DNA from: Cellvibrionaceae bacterium 1162T.S.0a.05
Lineage (GTDB): Bacteria > Pseudomonadota > Gammaproteobacteria > Pseudomonadales > Cellvibrionaceae
Assembly: GCA_000964245.1 (NCBI GenBank)
Contig: LANB01000001.1
Location: 3,971,501 to 4,035,500 of the forward strand
DNA length: 64,000 nucleotides
Direction: 5' to 3'
A program made the position numbers and the translations under genes. This document shows, one piece after another, positions 1 to 10,455 of the stretch. Under the pieces are notes generated by a model, which did not search any database, was not told where the DNA came from, and was given only the letters and a program-made list of their open reading frames with translations. How positions within the stretch are numbered: the stretch's first letter is position 1; the number at the start of each line of letters is the position of its first letter.

Positions 1-1877
1 GTTTTTACGAGCCGACCCTTACCTTTCACTGCTGACGACTCGATGGTGAGAAGCTCACCACCCACCTGTGTCCAGGCTAAACCGGTTACCTGGCCAATCT
101 GGTTTTCACTTTCGGCCTTACCATAATCTGTTTTGCGTACACCCAGATAATCTTCCAGTTTATTAGGTGTAATCGTGATTTGATCGTGACTGTCTTTTTT
201 GACGTTTTCACGGACAACCTTCCGGCATAATTTTGCCAACTCTCGATCGAGTCCTCGCACCCCCGCTTCGCGCGTGTAGTAGCGAATAACATCCATAATC
301 GCGGAGTCTTCAATTTCGATTTCTTCTTTTTTCAATCCATTATTTTTGACTTGCTTGGGAATCAGGTAGCGCGAAGCAATATTGAGCTTTTCGTCTTCGG
401 TATAACCGGGAATACGAATCACTTCCATACGATCCAATAAAGGGCCGGGAATATTCATGGAGTTCGAAGTACAGACGAACATGATATCCGACAAATCATA
501 ATCCACTTCAAGATAGTGATCGTTAAAGGTGGTGTTTTGTTCAGGGTCTAAAACCTCAAGCAAGGCTGAAGCCGGGTCACCGCGATGATCCATTCCCATC
601 TTGTCTATTTCATCCAGCAAAAACAGGGGGTTTTTAACACCGACTTTGGACATCTTCTGAATAAGCTTGCCTGGCATTGAGCCGATATAGGTACGACGGT
701 GACCACGAATCTCAGCTTCATCGCGCACGCCACCCAGAGCCATACGAACAAATTTGCGGTTAGTGGCACGCGCAATCGATTCACCCAAACTCGTTTTACC
801 AACACCGGGCGGGCCTACCAAACACAGTATTGGCCCTTTCACTTTTTGCACCCGCTTTTGTACAGCAAGGTACTCCAGTATACGTTCCTTGACCTCTTCC
901 AATCCGTAATGATCGGTTTCGAGAATTTTTTCTGCACGAACAAGATCGTGCCGAACTTTACTGCGTTTTTTCCAGGGGAGTTTTACCATCCAGTCAATAT
1001 AAGCGCGTACAACCGATGCTTCGGCCGACATTGGAGACATCATTTTCAGCTTGTTTAATTCCGCGCGCGTTTTTTCCTGAGCATCTTTTGGCATTCCTGC
1101 GTCGGCAATTTTCTTTTCGAGTTCATCGTGCTCGTTGCCCTCTTCGCCGATATCACCCAGTTCTTTTTGAATCGCCTTCATTTGCTCATTCAAATAATAT
1201 TCGCGCTGGCTTTTCTCCATTTGCTTTTTCACGCGTCCACGAATGCGTTTTTCGACTTGATACAAATCCGCTTCCGCTTCCATTAAGCCAATCAACTGCT
1301 CAAGACGTTTGCCAATATCAACGACTTCAAGTATTTCCTGTTTTTGCGCCAGTTCGAGAGACATGTGTGCAGCAACCGTGTCCGCCAGCCGCCCGGGTTC
1401 GTCTATCCCGCTTAGAGATGTCATCACTTCTGCGGGTACTTTCTTGCTCAGGCTGACATATTGTTCAAACCGCGTTAGCAAGGACCGCATTAAGATCTCT
1501 GATTCACGCTCGGACGCAGTGACACTTTCTTCAACGGTTAATTCTGATTGAAAATACCCTTCGGCTTCCGAAATACCTTTAATACGGGCGCGCATTTTCC
1601 CTTCAACAAGAACCTTGACAGTTCCATCGGGCAATTTGAGAAGCTGCAGTACGGAGGCGATTGTACCGAAGTCATACAGATCTTCGCGACCAGGGTCGTC
1701 AACGGAGGCGTGTTTTTGCGCAACCAGTAAAACCTGCTTGTCATCCGCCATGGCGAATTCCAATGCGCGAATGGATTTTTCTCTCCCCACAAAAAGTGGG
1801 ATTACCATGTGCGGATAGACAACCACGTCCCGTAAAGGCAACAAAGGCAAAGTAAGTACGGATTCGGTATCAGACAT
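1..1877 (-). CDS. lon: ATP-dependent Lon protease, 3' part outside the window
   Basis: Lon is a cytoplasmic AAA+ serine protease that degrades misfolded and regulatory proteins. The frame is open from an ATG at 1877 to the left edge, giving 625 codons. It starts [20 protein letters not shown], the usual start of the Lon substrate-binding domain. A coiled-coil region rich in [15 protein letters not shown] follows, then Walker [10 protein letters not shown], Walker [11 protein letters not shown] and the AAA+ lid. The C-terminal protease domain with the Ser-Lys dyad lies beyond base 1. The gene follows clpX in the canonical tig-clpP-clpX-lon order, and hupB would be expected further left. A terminator separates it from clpX, so it probably has its own promoter in 1878-1934; no convincing one was seen. 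An AAGAAG ribosome-binding site precedes the ATG. Confidence 0.97.
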   Translation of the reverse strand, partial: MSDTESVLTLPLLPLRDVVVYPHMVIPLFVGREKSIRALEFAMADDKQVLLVAQKHASVDDPGREDLYDFGTIASVLQLLKLPDGTVKVLVEGKMRARIKGISEAEGYFQSELTVEESVTASERESEILMRSLLTRFEQYVSLSKKVPAEVMTSLSGIDEPGRLADTVAAHMSLELAQKQEILEVVDIGKRLEQLIGLMEAEADLYQVEKRIRGRVKKQMEKSQREYYLNEQMKAIQKELGDIGEEGNEHDELEKKIADAGMPKDAQEKTRAELNKLKMMSPMSAEASVVRAYIDWMVKLPWKKRSKVRHDLVRAEKILETDHYGLEEVKERILEYLAVQKRVQKVKGPILCLVGPPGVGKTSLGESIARATNRKFVRMALGGVRDEAEIRGHRRTYIGSMPGKLIQKMSKVGVKNPLFLLDEIDKMGMDHRGDPASALLEVLDPEQNTTFNDHYLEVDYDLSDIMFVCTSNSMNIPGPLLDRMEVIRIPGYTEDEKLNIASRYLIPKQVKNNGLKKEEIEIEDSAIMDVIRYYTREAGVRGLDRELAKLCRKVVRENVKKDSHDQITITPNKLEDYLGVRKTDYGKAESENQIGQVTGLAWTQVGGELLTIESSAVKGKGRLVK

Positions 1878-1934
1878 TTCAATTCTTCTTAATGAGGTTT
1901 AATTTCGCAAACGGTCAAAAGGTATTAGACAAAC

Positions 1935-1958
1935 AAAAAAGGACTCCCTTGGAGCCCT
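1935..1958 (-). terminator. Rho-independent terminator after clpX
   Basis: On the minus strand a seven-base-pair stem (GGGCTCC / GGAGTCC, one G-U pair) closes an AAG loop and is followed by six T. It lies 50 bases past the clpX stop and before lon, so clpPX and lon are probably separate transcription units with some read-through. Confidence 0.85.
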
Positions 1959-2007
1959 TACTTGGGAGTACTGCCTGCTCAAGCTCAATTGAGCCTGGAT
2001 TTACAAA

Positions 2008-3303
2008 TCAGTCTTCAGCTGTTTTCGCTGATTCTGCCGTTTCGTAAACCAAAAGCGGTGCAGATTCTCCCTTAATGACGGCCTCGTCGACGACCACTTT
2101 CACAACATCATTTTCAGATGGCAGCTTATACATGGTATCGAGCAAGACATTCTCCATAATGGAACGCAAACCTCGTGCGCCGGTTTTTCTCTCCATGGCT
2201 TTCATCGCCACGGCTTCGAGTGCATCGTCACGGAAGTCTACTTCAACGCCTTCCATCTCAAAGAGTTTGGAATACTGCTTCACAAGAGAGTTTCGAGGCG
2301 CTTTCAAAATTTCTACCAAGGCTTCCTTATCGAGTTCGTCCAGGGTGGCAATCACGGGCAAACGACCCACAAATTCCGGAATGAGACCGTAACGCACAAG
2401 ATCTTCCGGCTCGAGGTCTTTCAAGGTCTCGCCCACATTTTTACTGGTATCCTTACTCTTCACTTCTGCGGAGAAGCCAATTCCGCCTTTCTCAGAGCGA
2501 TCCCGAATAACTTTATCCAGGCCGGCGAAAGCACCACCACAAATAAACAGGATATTGGAGGTGTCGACCTGCAAAAATTCCTGCTGTGGATGTTTGCGTC
2601 CACCTTGTGGTGGCACGGAAGCAATTGTTCCCTCAATAAGTTTCAGCAGCGCTTGCTGAACACCTTCACCACTCACATCGCGAGTAATGGAAGGGTTGTC
2701 TGATTTTCGGGAAATTTTGTCAATCTCATCGATGTAGACAATGCCCTGCTGGGCTTTCTCGACATCGTAATCACACTTCTGCAGCAATTTCTGAATGATA
2801 TTCTCAACATCTTCGCCCACATAACCGGCTTCGGTTAAAGTCGTGGCATCCGCGATGGTGAAGGGGACATTCAACAGGCGTGCGAGGGTCTCGGCCAACA
2901 GGGTTTTACCACTGCCTGTAGGCCCTACGAGCAAGATATTACTCTTGCCCAACTCGACCTCTTCCTTGCCCTTGTCTTTACGGCTATCACCGACGCGCAA
3001 GCGCTTGTAATGGTTGTAGACCGCCACTGCCAGTACTTTTTTAGCATCTAACTGGCCGATGACATAATCGTCCAGTGTCGCCGCAATTTCCATGGGCGTC
3101 GGCAGCTTCTCGGAACCACCTTCGGAGGTGCTTTCCTGAATTTCTTCTCGAATGATGTCGTTACACAAATCGACACATTCATCACATATAAACACCGATG
3201 GACCGGCAATCAGCTTCCTGACCTCGTGCTGACTTTTTCCGCAAAAGGAACAGTAAAGCAGTTTTCCGTTGTCTTCGTTGTCGTTACCCTGGTCGGACAT
3301 CAA
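2008..3303 (-). CDS. clpX: ClpX, ATPase subunit of ClpXP protease
   Basis: ClpX unfolds tagged substrates and feeds them into ClpP. The 431-residue length is usual for the family. The N-terminal zinc-binding domain has Cys18, Cys21, Cys40 and Cys43. Walker A is GPTGSGKT, Walker B reads [10 protein letters not shown], and the substrate-gripping pore loop is GYVGED. The IGF tripeptide that docks into ClpP is present in [10 protein letters not shown]. The sensor-2 region contains GARGLRSI. It lies 271 bases downstream of clpP on the same strand, so the two are probably co-transcribed from the sigma-32-type promoter upstream of clpP. Translation could start at the first or second of two adjacent ATG codons. 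Confidence 0.98.
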   Translation of the reverse strand: MMSDQGNDNEDNGKLLYCSFCGKSQHEVRKLIAGPSVFICDECVDLCNDIIREEIQESTSEGGSEKLPTPMEIAATLDDYVIGQLDAKKVLAVAVYNHYKRLRVGDSRKDKGKEEVELGKSNILLVGPTGSGKTLLAETLARLLNVPFTIADATTLTEAGYVGEDVENIIQKLLQKCDYDVEKAQQGIVYIDEIDKISRKSDNPSITRDVSGEGVQQALLKLIEGTIASVPPQGGRKHPQQEFLQVDTSNILFICGGAFAGLDKVIRDRSEKGGIGFSAEVKSKDTSKNVGETLKDLEPEDLVRYGLIPEFVGRLPVIATLDELDKEALVEILKAPRNSLVKQYSKLFEMEGVEVDFRDDALEAVAMKAMERKTGARGLRSIMENVLLDTMYKLPSENDVVKVVVDEAVIKGESAPLLVYETAESAKTAED

Positions 3304-3574
3304 AACTCTCCAACTCGTTTTTCAACTCGTATTAACAATTGTCTTAACAATAGTGGCCTAATTTAGCGATATTTGCGAGTGGCCGTGTCGCGAAATTTCT
3401 CGTTACAGCCAAGCTACAGGAATATGCCTCATTTTGCCAGTTCAAGCCGCTCAAACCGCGGCTTTTCGGCCCGGATTGCACACTGGTGATCGCTTTGACA
3501 CCTGAAATTGCAAGAAGCCGGATGTTTCAGCTCTTTAGCTTGCCCTCGCCTCAGTGAGGCAAGGTCCGGGCCAA

Positions 3575-4204
3575 TCAGGCCGGTTTATTTGTTCGCTGCC
3601 CCAAAACGTCATCGACCAGGCCGTAAGCCTTGGACTCTGCCGCGCTCATAAAGTTGTCTCTTTCGGTGTCCCGTGCAATGTCTTCTACGGACTTACCGGT
3701 ATTTTCGGCCATGATTTCATTCAGGCGCTGGCGAATTTTCAGAATTTCCTGTGCATGAATATGAATATCTGACGCTTGGCCCTGCGCGCCTCCTGAGGGC
3801 TGATGAATCATTGTACGCGCATTCGGTAAACAAAAACGTTTGCCCTTGGCACCTGCGGTCAACAGGAAGGCTCCCATGCTGCATGCCTGCCCTATGCACA
3901 TGGTACTCACATCTGGCTTGATAAATTGCATGGTGTCAAAAATTGCCATGCCTGCGGTCACTGAGCCGCCTGGCGAGTTGATGTACAAATGGATGTCCTT
4001 GTCAGGGTTTTCCGCTTCCAGAAACAATAGCTGGGCAATGACGGAATTTGCCATGTAGTCTTCGACCTGCCCCACGAGGAAGATGACACGTTCTTTTAAC
4101 AGGCGTGAATAGATATCAAACGAACGTTCGCCACGCGCAGTTTGCTCGATGACAATAGGAACGTGGTTATAAGCTCGGGGGGAATCAATCGGGGAATTTG
4201 TCAT
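3575..4204 (-). CDS. clpP: ClpP, proteolytic subunit
   Basis: ClpP forms the tetradecameric serine protease chamber used by ClpX and ClpA. The protein has 209 residues. The catalytic triad is visible as Ser109 in GQACSMGAF, His134 in MIHQPSGG and Asp183 in TERDNFM. The oxyanion loop NSPGGSV is at about 76-82. It sits between tig and clpX as in most gammaproteobacteria. The 271-base gap to clpX holds a 7-bp hairpin (3444-3464) without a T-run on the gene strand, so it is more likely a processing site or neutral structure than a terminator. Confidence 0.98.
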   Translation of the reverse strand: MTNSPIDSPRAYNHVPIVIEQTARGERSFDIYSRLLKERVIFLVGQVEDYMANSVIAQLLFLEAENPDKDIHLYINSPGGSVTAGMAIFDTMQFIKPDVSTMCIGQACSMGAFLLTAGAKGKRFCLPNARTMIHQPSGGAQGQASDIHIHAQEILKIRQRLNEIMAENTGKSVEDIARDTERDNFMSAAESKAYGLVDDVLGQRTNKPA

Positions 4205-4332
4205 TCTATTTTTCCAGGTTCTACTAGTGTTCTACTCATGACTTGGGTCATGCCTTGCTAATCTCGTTGCTGAGCGCTAATAAGGTCTTGTAATCGGGGT
4301 AATCAATTCGCTGGCGATTAGCACCTTAGAAG

Positions 4333-4360
4333 TTATGGCGATGAATTCATTGATTTCAAG
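4333..4360 (-). promoter_or_regulatory. sigma-32 (heat-shock) type promoter of clpPX
   Basis: The minus strand carries CTTGAAA (4354-4360), a 13-base spacer, then CGCCATAA (4333-4340). The known RpoH consensus is CTTGAAA, 13-14 bases, CCCCATNT, so the -35 box is perfect and the -10 box matches at 6 of 8 positions. Transcription would start about 120 bases before the clpP ATG. E. coli clpPX is also under sigma-32 control, which supports the call. Confidence 0.7.
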
Positions 4361-4461
4361 GCCCAGCTTGTAATAACCAGATTATTAGAAAGCTTAACCC
4401 GCGCTCTGCATTTTCGCCAACTCTTATTAGTAAAAGATGAATTTTTTGGCAGTTAAATGAA

Positions 4462-4493
4462 CAGGGCCGAAGCACTTTCGTGCTTCGGCCCTG
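4462..4493 (-). terminator. Terminator after tig
   Basis: A perfect 14-bp inverted repeat (CAGGGCCGAAGCAC and its complement) closes a GAAA tetraloop when read on the minus strand, 30 bases after the tig stop. The downstream T-run is weak (TTCATTT), but the stem is very stable. It separates tig from the clpP promoter. Confidence 0.7.
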
Positions 4494-4522
4494 GCGTATT
4501 TTTAAGCAATAACGCTTTTGGC

Positions 4523-5839
4523 TTATTGAGAACCGGCAGCCAACTTGATGACTTCGTCGTAAGAGGTTTTTTCTTTCACAGCTTTCGCTTTTGCTGCAAT
4601 TAAATCGACCACTTGTTGCTCAAGTGCGACCGCTTCAATATTGGCTAAAAGTTGTTCATTACTGTAATAATAGTTAATCACTTCCTGCGCATCTTCATAG
4701 GTCGACGCGGCTTCTTCAATTAACTGTCTTACCAGGTCCTTGTCAGCTTTAATGCCTTCCTGCTTAACAACTTCTGCAACAATCAAACCGAGCGAAACGC
4801 GTTTTTCAGCCTGTTCGGAGAACATTGAGTCCGGAAGCAATTTTTCTACATCAAGGTTCTGCGCTTGCTGGCCGTACTGCTGCAACATTTGATTGCGAAT
4901 GGCTTTCACTTCAGCCGTGACCAGGGCTTTGGGGATATCGATTTTGTTATTTTCGAGCAAGGCATCCATAACCTGTTTTTTACTGACCGCTTTTAAGGCT
5001 TGCTGCTTTTCTCTTTCCATATTGCCTTTAACTTCTTCGCGGAATTTTTCCTCACCGCCTTCGCTTACGCCAAATTTTTCAAAAAAGGCTTCGTCGAGTT
5101 TTGGCAATTTCTGGCCTTCGACTTTATGCACTACGATATCAAATTGGGCGGCTTTTCCTTTTAACTCATCAACCTGGTATTCATCAGGAAATGTCACATC
5201 AATGGTTTGCTCTTCGCCGGTTTTCATGCCGACAATGCCTTTTTCAAATCCGGGAATCATGGTGTTGGAACCCAAAGTCAAAACATGACCTTCTGCTTTG
5301 CCACCTTCAAATTCTTCACCGTCGATTTTGCCAAGAAAATCGATTGTTACGCGATCGCCATTTTTTGATTTGCGTTTCACTTCTGCCCATTCTGCATCCT
5401 GGCTTTGCAGGGTTTTGATCATTTTATCAATGTCTTTGTCTGTGATATCCGCTTCGTATTCCTTGATTTCGACATCACTTAAATCAGCCAAAGATACCTC
5501 TGGATACACTTCAAAGGTTGCCACGTATTCCAGATCTTTACCTTCTTCCATCGAGCGGGTTTCAATTGCAGGCTGACCTGCAGGGCGTACATCTTCCTTG
5601 CGAACTGCTTCATAGAATGAACGATTAATTTTATCGCCAATCACTTCCTGGCGAACACCTGCGCCATAACGCTGCTTTACGATTTTTAGAGGCACCTTGC
5701 CTTTGCGGAAGCCTTTAATGTTGACAGTTTTGGTTGCTTCTTGAAGGCGCTTTTCAACTTCTGTGTCGATCTCCTGGGCGGGAATGCCGACAGTCAATTT
5801 GCGTTCTAGCCCGGATGTTGTCTCGATAGAAACCTGCAT
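4523..5839 (-). CDS. tig: Trigger factor, ribosome-associated chaperone
   Basis: Trigger factor binds the ribosome exit tunnel and shields nascent chains; its middle domain is a peptidyl-prolyl isomerase. The 438-residue protein starts MQVSIETTSGLERKL. The ribosome-docking signature GFRKGKVP is at about residues 43-50. The FKBP-like domain (about 150-245) contains GDRVTIDFLGKIDGEEFEGG. The C-terminal arms are helical and Lys/Glu-rich. It is the first protein gene of the tig-clpP-clpX-lon cluster, starting 20 bases after the 3' end of a co-oriented tRNA-Leu, so tRNA processing may generate its mRNA 5' end. Confidence 0.98.
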   Translation of the reverse strand: MQVSIETTSGLERKLTVGIPAQEIDTEVEKRLQEATKTVNIKGFRKGKVPLKIVKQRYGAGVRQEVIGDKINRSFYEAVRKEDVRPAGQPAIETRSMEEGKDLEYVATFEVYPEVSLADLSDVEIKEYEADITDKDIDKMIKTLQSQDAEWAEVKRKSKNGDRVTIDFLGKIDGEEFEGGKAEGHVLTLGSNTMIPGFEKGIVGMKTGEEQTIDVTFPDEYQVDELKGKAAQFDIVVHKVEGQKLPKLDEAFFEKFGVSEGGEEKFREEVKGNMEREKQQALKAVSKKQVMDALLENNKIDIPKALVTAEVKAIRNQMLQQYGQQAQNLDVEKLLPDSMFSEQAEKRVSLGLIVAEVVKQEGIKADKDLVRQLIEEAASTYEDAQEVINYYYSNEQLLANIEAVALEQQVVDLIAAKAKAVKEKTSYDEVIKLAAGSQ

Positions 5840-5859
5840 GGTGTTCCTCTTGGAATTAA

Positions 5860-5943
<84 letters not shown>

Positions 5944-5957
5944 GTGTACTGAGTATT

Positions 5958-5987
5958 TTTAAAACAAGAATTTACTGGAGCTTGCAA
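5958..5987 (-). promoter_or_regulatory. Possible sigma-70 promoter of tRNA-Leu/tig
   Basis: The minus strand has TTGCAA (5982-5987), an 18-base spacer and TTTAAA (5958-5963), starting about 15 bases upstream of the mature tRNA. Both boxes are imperfect; the position is the main support. Confidence 0.3.
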
Positions 5988-6190
5988 CTCTAACCAATTG
6001 ATTTTAAAGCAAATAATTAATTAATTCGCTTGGGCTCACAGTAGAAGGGGGGCAATTGTGCCACAAGGGCTATAGGGGTTCAATATTTGCTTCGATCCCG
6101 GGCATACCGGGTTCCCACATCAGCAAATACCAGGATGCCTTCACAACGCGACAAAGCACACTAAACGCGCTTTTTTTGCTCTCATAACGC

Positions 6191-6219
6191 AAAAGGGAGA
6201 CGCCAAACTGGCCTCCCCC
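6191..6219 (-). terminator. Probable terminator after fadA
   Basis: On the minus strand GGGAGGCC pairs with GGC-GT-CTCCC (two-base bulge) around a five-base loop, followed by TTTT. It lies 31 bases past the fadA stop. Confidence 0.6.
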
Positions 6220-6249
6220 TCAATAGCCAACCCAGGCAAACTGACAGAC

Positions 6250-7440
<1,191 letters not shown>

Positions 7441-9609
7441 TTATACCGTGTAATACGTTGCGTTATCGGCTGCAAGTTTTTTCATGCCTTCAGTCGGCTG
7501 ATAAATTGCGCCCAGTTTTTCAAAGTTTTCTGCAGTGCTGACAATTTTTTGTAAACCCTCGCTATCCATCCAGCGGAAAATTCCACCGCGGAACGGCGGG
7601 AAACCCAAACCATAAATCAATGCCATATCGGCCTCGGCAACTGTACCAACAATATTTTCCTCAAGGCAGCGCGCCATTTCCGTTGCCATTGGCAACATCA
7701 TGCGAGCAACTATTTCTTCTTCGGTGAACTCGCGTTTTTCTGCACAGTGCGGCGCAAGCAAGGCATAGGTATCTTCATCAACCAATTTTTGTGGCTTTCC
7801 TTTTTTATCATTTTGATATTGATAAAAACCTTTGCCGTTCTTCTGACCGAAGCGTCCCGCTTCGAACAAAATATCCGATGCACCTTTAAAATCGCGGCTC
7901 ATCCGATCTGGAAAGCCCTGCGCCATAACATTTTCTGCATGTACACCGGTATCAACACCCACTACATCCATTAAATAGGCCGGGCCCATTGGCCAACCCC
8001 AGCGCTCCATCACCTTATCAATTTGCTGAAAATCTGCACCGTCACGCAATAGTGCGATAAAGCCGGCGAAATACGGGAAAAGCACGCGGTTAACTAAAAA
8101 TCCGGGGCAATCATTGACCACAATGGCTTTTTTGCCCAAGGCGTTGGCATAGGCAACAGTACGCGCAACGGCCTGGTCACTGGTTTTCTCACCGCGAATA
8201 ACTTCGACAAGTGGCATTCGGTGCACCGGGTTAAAGAAATGCATGCCGCAAAAGTTTTGCGGACGCTCAAGCACTTCGGCGAGAGAGGAAATAGAAATCG
8301 TTGAAGTATTCGAACAAATGATCGTATCGTCTTTAACCTGGCTTTCAACGTCTTTGAGTACCGCGTGTTTGACTTTCGCATTTTCAACTACGGCCTCAAC
8401 AACAATATCAACCGCATCAAAATTATCAAAACTCAGCATAGGATCAATACGTGTGAGCACTTCAGCCATTTCAGCGGCACTCATTCGCCCGCGTTCGACA
8501 CGTTTATTTAATAGTTTTGCCGCTTCAGATAAACCCAAATCGATTCCACTTTGAGCAATATCTTTCATTTTTATTGGAACACCCTTGTAGGCGCTTTGAT
8601 AAGCGATTCCGCCTCCCATAATGCCCGCGCCCAGCACCGCAGCGGACCCGATTTTCTTATCTGATTTTTTCTCCCAGTCTTTGGCTTTTTTTGCGATAAG
8701 CTGGTCACTCATAAAGAGACCGACCAAATTAAAAGCGACCGGGGTCGAAGCCATTGCAACAAAGGTTTTGCCTTCAACTTTCAATGCTTCGTCACGCGAC
8801 ATTTTCATCGCATCCTGCATATTTTGAATCGCAGCAACCGGCGCCGGGTAATGGTAACCGGCCTGACTTTTTACAAACATTTTCGATGTTTCAAAAGCCA
8901 TTAGCGCTTCGGTGTCATTCATCGGCAACGGCGATTTCTTCTGCTCGCGGCGCTGGGCATAATTTAACTTACCCTCTGCCGCTTGTGCGAGCACTTTCAG
9001 GGCGGTCGCGCGCAAGGTGTCTTTGGTAACAACTGCATCTGCAATTTTTGCATTCAAAGCATCGTGTGCGGGGTTTTCCTTGCCACCTGCAATCCATTCC
9101 ACTGCGACATCCACGCCGGCAAGGCGAGGCAAACGAACGGTACCACCCCAGCCGGGAATAATACCGAGTTTGGTTTCCGGTAAACCGATTTTTGCATCTT
9201 CACTCAGTACGCGATAATCGCAGGAGAGTGCAAATTCCATCCCGCCGCCAAGGCAATATCCATTGACTGCCGCGACAGTGGGGAAAGGCAAATCTTCAAT
9301 AGCTGAAAAATAGGCGTTGATGCGATCCAGATAACTTTGAATCAAATCGCCCCCTTCTGAAAACATTGAGCCAAATTCACTGATATCGGCGCCAACGAAA
9401 AATACTGACTTGTTACTACTGGCCAACAAACCGCGAATTGATGAGTCGGACTGCAACAGCGTGATGGCTTTATCGAGATCTTCAAACATGGCGCGGCAAA
9501 ATTTATTGACCGATTCGCCCTGTAGATCAAAGAGCATTTCTACAAAACCATTGTCCAACTTGTTTAGCTGTAAACCCTTACCGCTATAAAGACAGTTTGT
9601 TTTACTCAT
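7441..9609 (-). CDS. fadB: FadB, fatty acid oxidation complex alpha subunit
   Basis: FadB carries enoyl-CoA hydratase/isomerase activity in its N-terminal half and 3-hydroxyacyl-CoA dehydrogenase in its C-terminal half. The 722-residue length fits the family. The crotonase region shows GYCLGGGMEFALSCDYR at about 117-133 and LGIIPGWGGTVRLPR after it. The NAD-binding glycine loop reads AAVLGAGIMGGGIA at about residue 325, followed by the HFFNPVHRMPLVEVI dehydrogenase signature. It is the promoter-proximal gene of the fadBA operon. A cupin-XRE regulator lies immediately upstream on the same strand. Confidence 0.97.
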   Translation of the reverse strand: MSKTNCLYSGKGLQLNKLDNGFVEMLFDLQGESVNKFCRAMFEDLDKAITLLQSDSSIRGLLASSNKSVFFVGADISEFGSMFSEGGDLIQSYLDRINAYFSAIEDLPFPTVAAVNGYCLGGGMEFALSCDYRVLSEDAKIGLPETKLGIIPGWGGTVRLPRLAGVDVAVEWIAGGKENPAHDALNAKIADAVVTKDTLRATALKVLAQAAEGKLNYAQRREQKKSPLPMNDTEALMAFETSKMFVKSQAGYHYPAPVAAIQNMQDAMKMSRDEALKVEGKTFVAMASTPVAFNLVGLFMSDQLIAKKAKDWEKKSDKKIGSAAVLGAGIMGGGIAYQSAYKGVPIKMKDIAQSGIDLGLSEAAKLLNKRVERGRMSAAEMAEVLTRIDPMLSFDNFDAVDIVVEAVVENAKVKHAVLKDVESQVKDDTIICSNTSTISISSLAEVLERPQNFCGMHFFNPVHRMPLVEVIRGEKTSDQAVARTVAYANALGKKAIVVNDCPGFLVNRVLFPYFAGFIALLRDGADFQQIDKVMERWGWPMGPAYLMDVVGVDTGVHAENVMAQGFPDRMSRDFKGASDILFEAGRFGQKNGKGFYQYQNDKKGKPQKLVDEDTYALLAPHCAEKREFTEEEIVARMMLPMATEMARCLEENIVGTVAEADMALIYGLGFPPFRGGIFRWMDSEGLQKIVSTAENFEKLGAIYQPTEGMKKLAADNATYYTV

Positions 9610-9726
9610 GTCTGGATTCCAGTTGCCAAAAAATTTTTTGAAGTATGAAGCAGGCTCACCTGAAAATACAAATCAAGCTGGCCTTTTTTGTTAGTAAAAA
9701 TGATTTAAATGCCTTGCTTCGTTTTG

Positions 9727-10305
9727 CTAACGAGTAAAAGAGACACTGACAACGACGCACTCTTTATTGCTTTTATTGTGAAACGCATGGCTGCGATTGA
9801 GGGCAAAATAAAAGCCGTCGCCTTCCCGAAGCAAATAATCCGTACCCTCAAGCTTCAAGTGTAGCTCGCCCTGAATCAAAATGCCGCCGACGAAGCCCTG
9901 ACGAACCATCCATTCGGAATGGATTTGCGCGCCTGGGGCGTAGGTTTGCCTTGCTAACTGACTGGCACCCTCGCCCAGCGGCATAACCCGATTCTCCATG
10001 CCCTCTTTCTTGATAAGTAAAAACTCCTCAGCCCGCTGCACCGGGGGTGTAATATCGAGATCTTCGGCGAAAAATGCTTGCAAGGAGATGGGAATGGCAG
10101 AGAGGATTTTTTCCAGTGATGCGATAGAGGGGCTGGCCTTGCCTTGTTCAATTGTCGACAGACTACTGTTTGTCATTTCTGCACGACGCGCCAGTTCCCG
10201 CTGTGAAAGTCCATAACGTTTGCGAAGGGCGAGTATTTTTTCACCAACCGAAAGTGCCTGGTTGGGCGTTGCGGACAGTTTTTTTTCTTCGCCAGCTATT
10301 GCCAT
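9727..10305 (-). CDS. XRE-family regulator with C-terminal cupin (PuuR-like)
   Basis: The protein has a helix-turn-helix near its N-terminus (LRKRYGLSQRELARRAEMTNSSLSTIE is split around the recognition helix) and a C-terminal cupin barrel of about 65 residues ending in HAFHNKSNKECVVVSVSF. This architecture is shared with PuuR-type one-component regulators that sense small metabolites through the cupin. The frame stays open to a TTG at 10335, but ATG at 10305 is taken as the start, giving 192 residues; neither has a strong ribosome-binding site. It lies 117 bases upstream of fadB and 120 bases downstream of fabY, all on one strand, so control of fatty acid genes is possible. The ligand cannot be read from sequence. 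Confidence 0.8.
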   Translation of the reverse strand: MAIAGEEKKLSATPNQALSVGEKILALRKRYGLSQRELARRAEMTNSSLSTIEQGKASPSIASLEKILSAIPISLQAFFAEDLDITPPVQRAEEFLLIKKEGMENRVMPLGEGASQLARQTYAPGAQIHSEWMVRQGFVGGILIQGELHLKLEGTDYLLREGDGFYFALNRSHAFHNKSNKECVVVSVSFTR

Positions 10306-10455
10306 GCTATTCGCTCTGCCAAAACACTCAGCCAATCTTTTTTATCCAGAAACAGGGAATCGATGACTCCCTGCCTGGCATTTGGTGTCGATAAAATGGT
10401 CACGACCACGGCGCATTACTCATGTAATAGGTTTTATTTAATGCTCCCGCTTTAC

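Noticed and set aside
1878-1934. CTTTTGA...CCTCATTA before lon as a sigma-32 promoter
   Set aside because: The -35 box matches poorly, the spacer is too long and the -10 box would be only about 15 bases from the start codon, inside the leader and ribosome-binding site.
3444-3464. 7-bp hairpin between clpP and clpX as a terminator
   Set aside because: The T-run is on the wrong strand for these genes.
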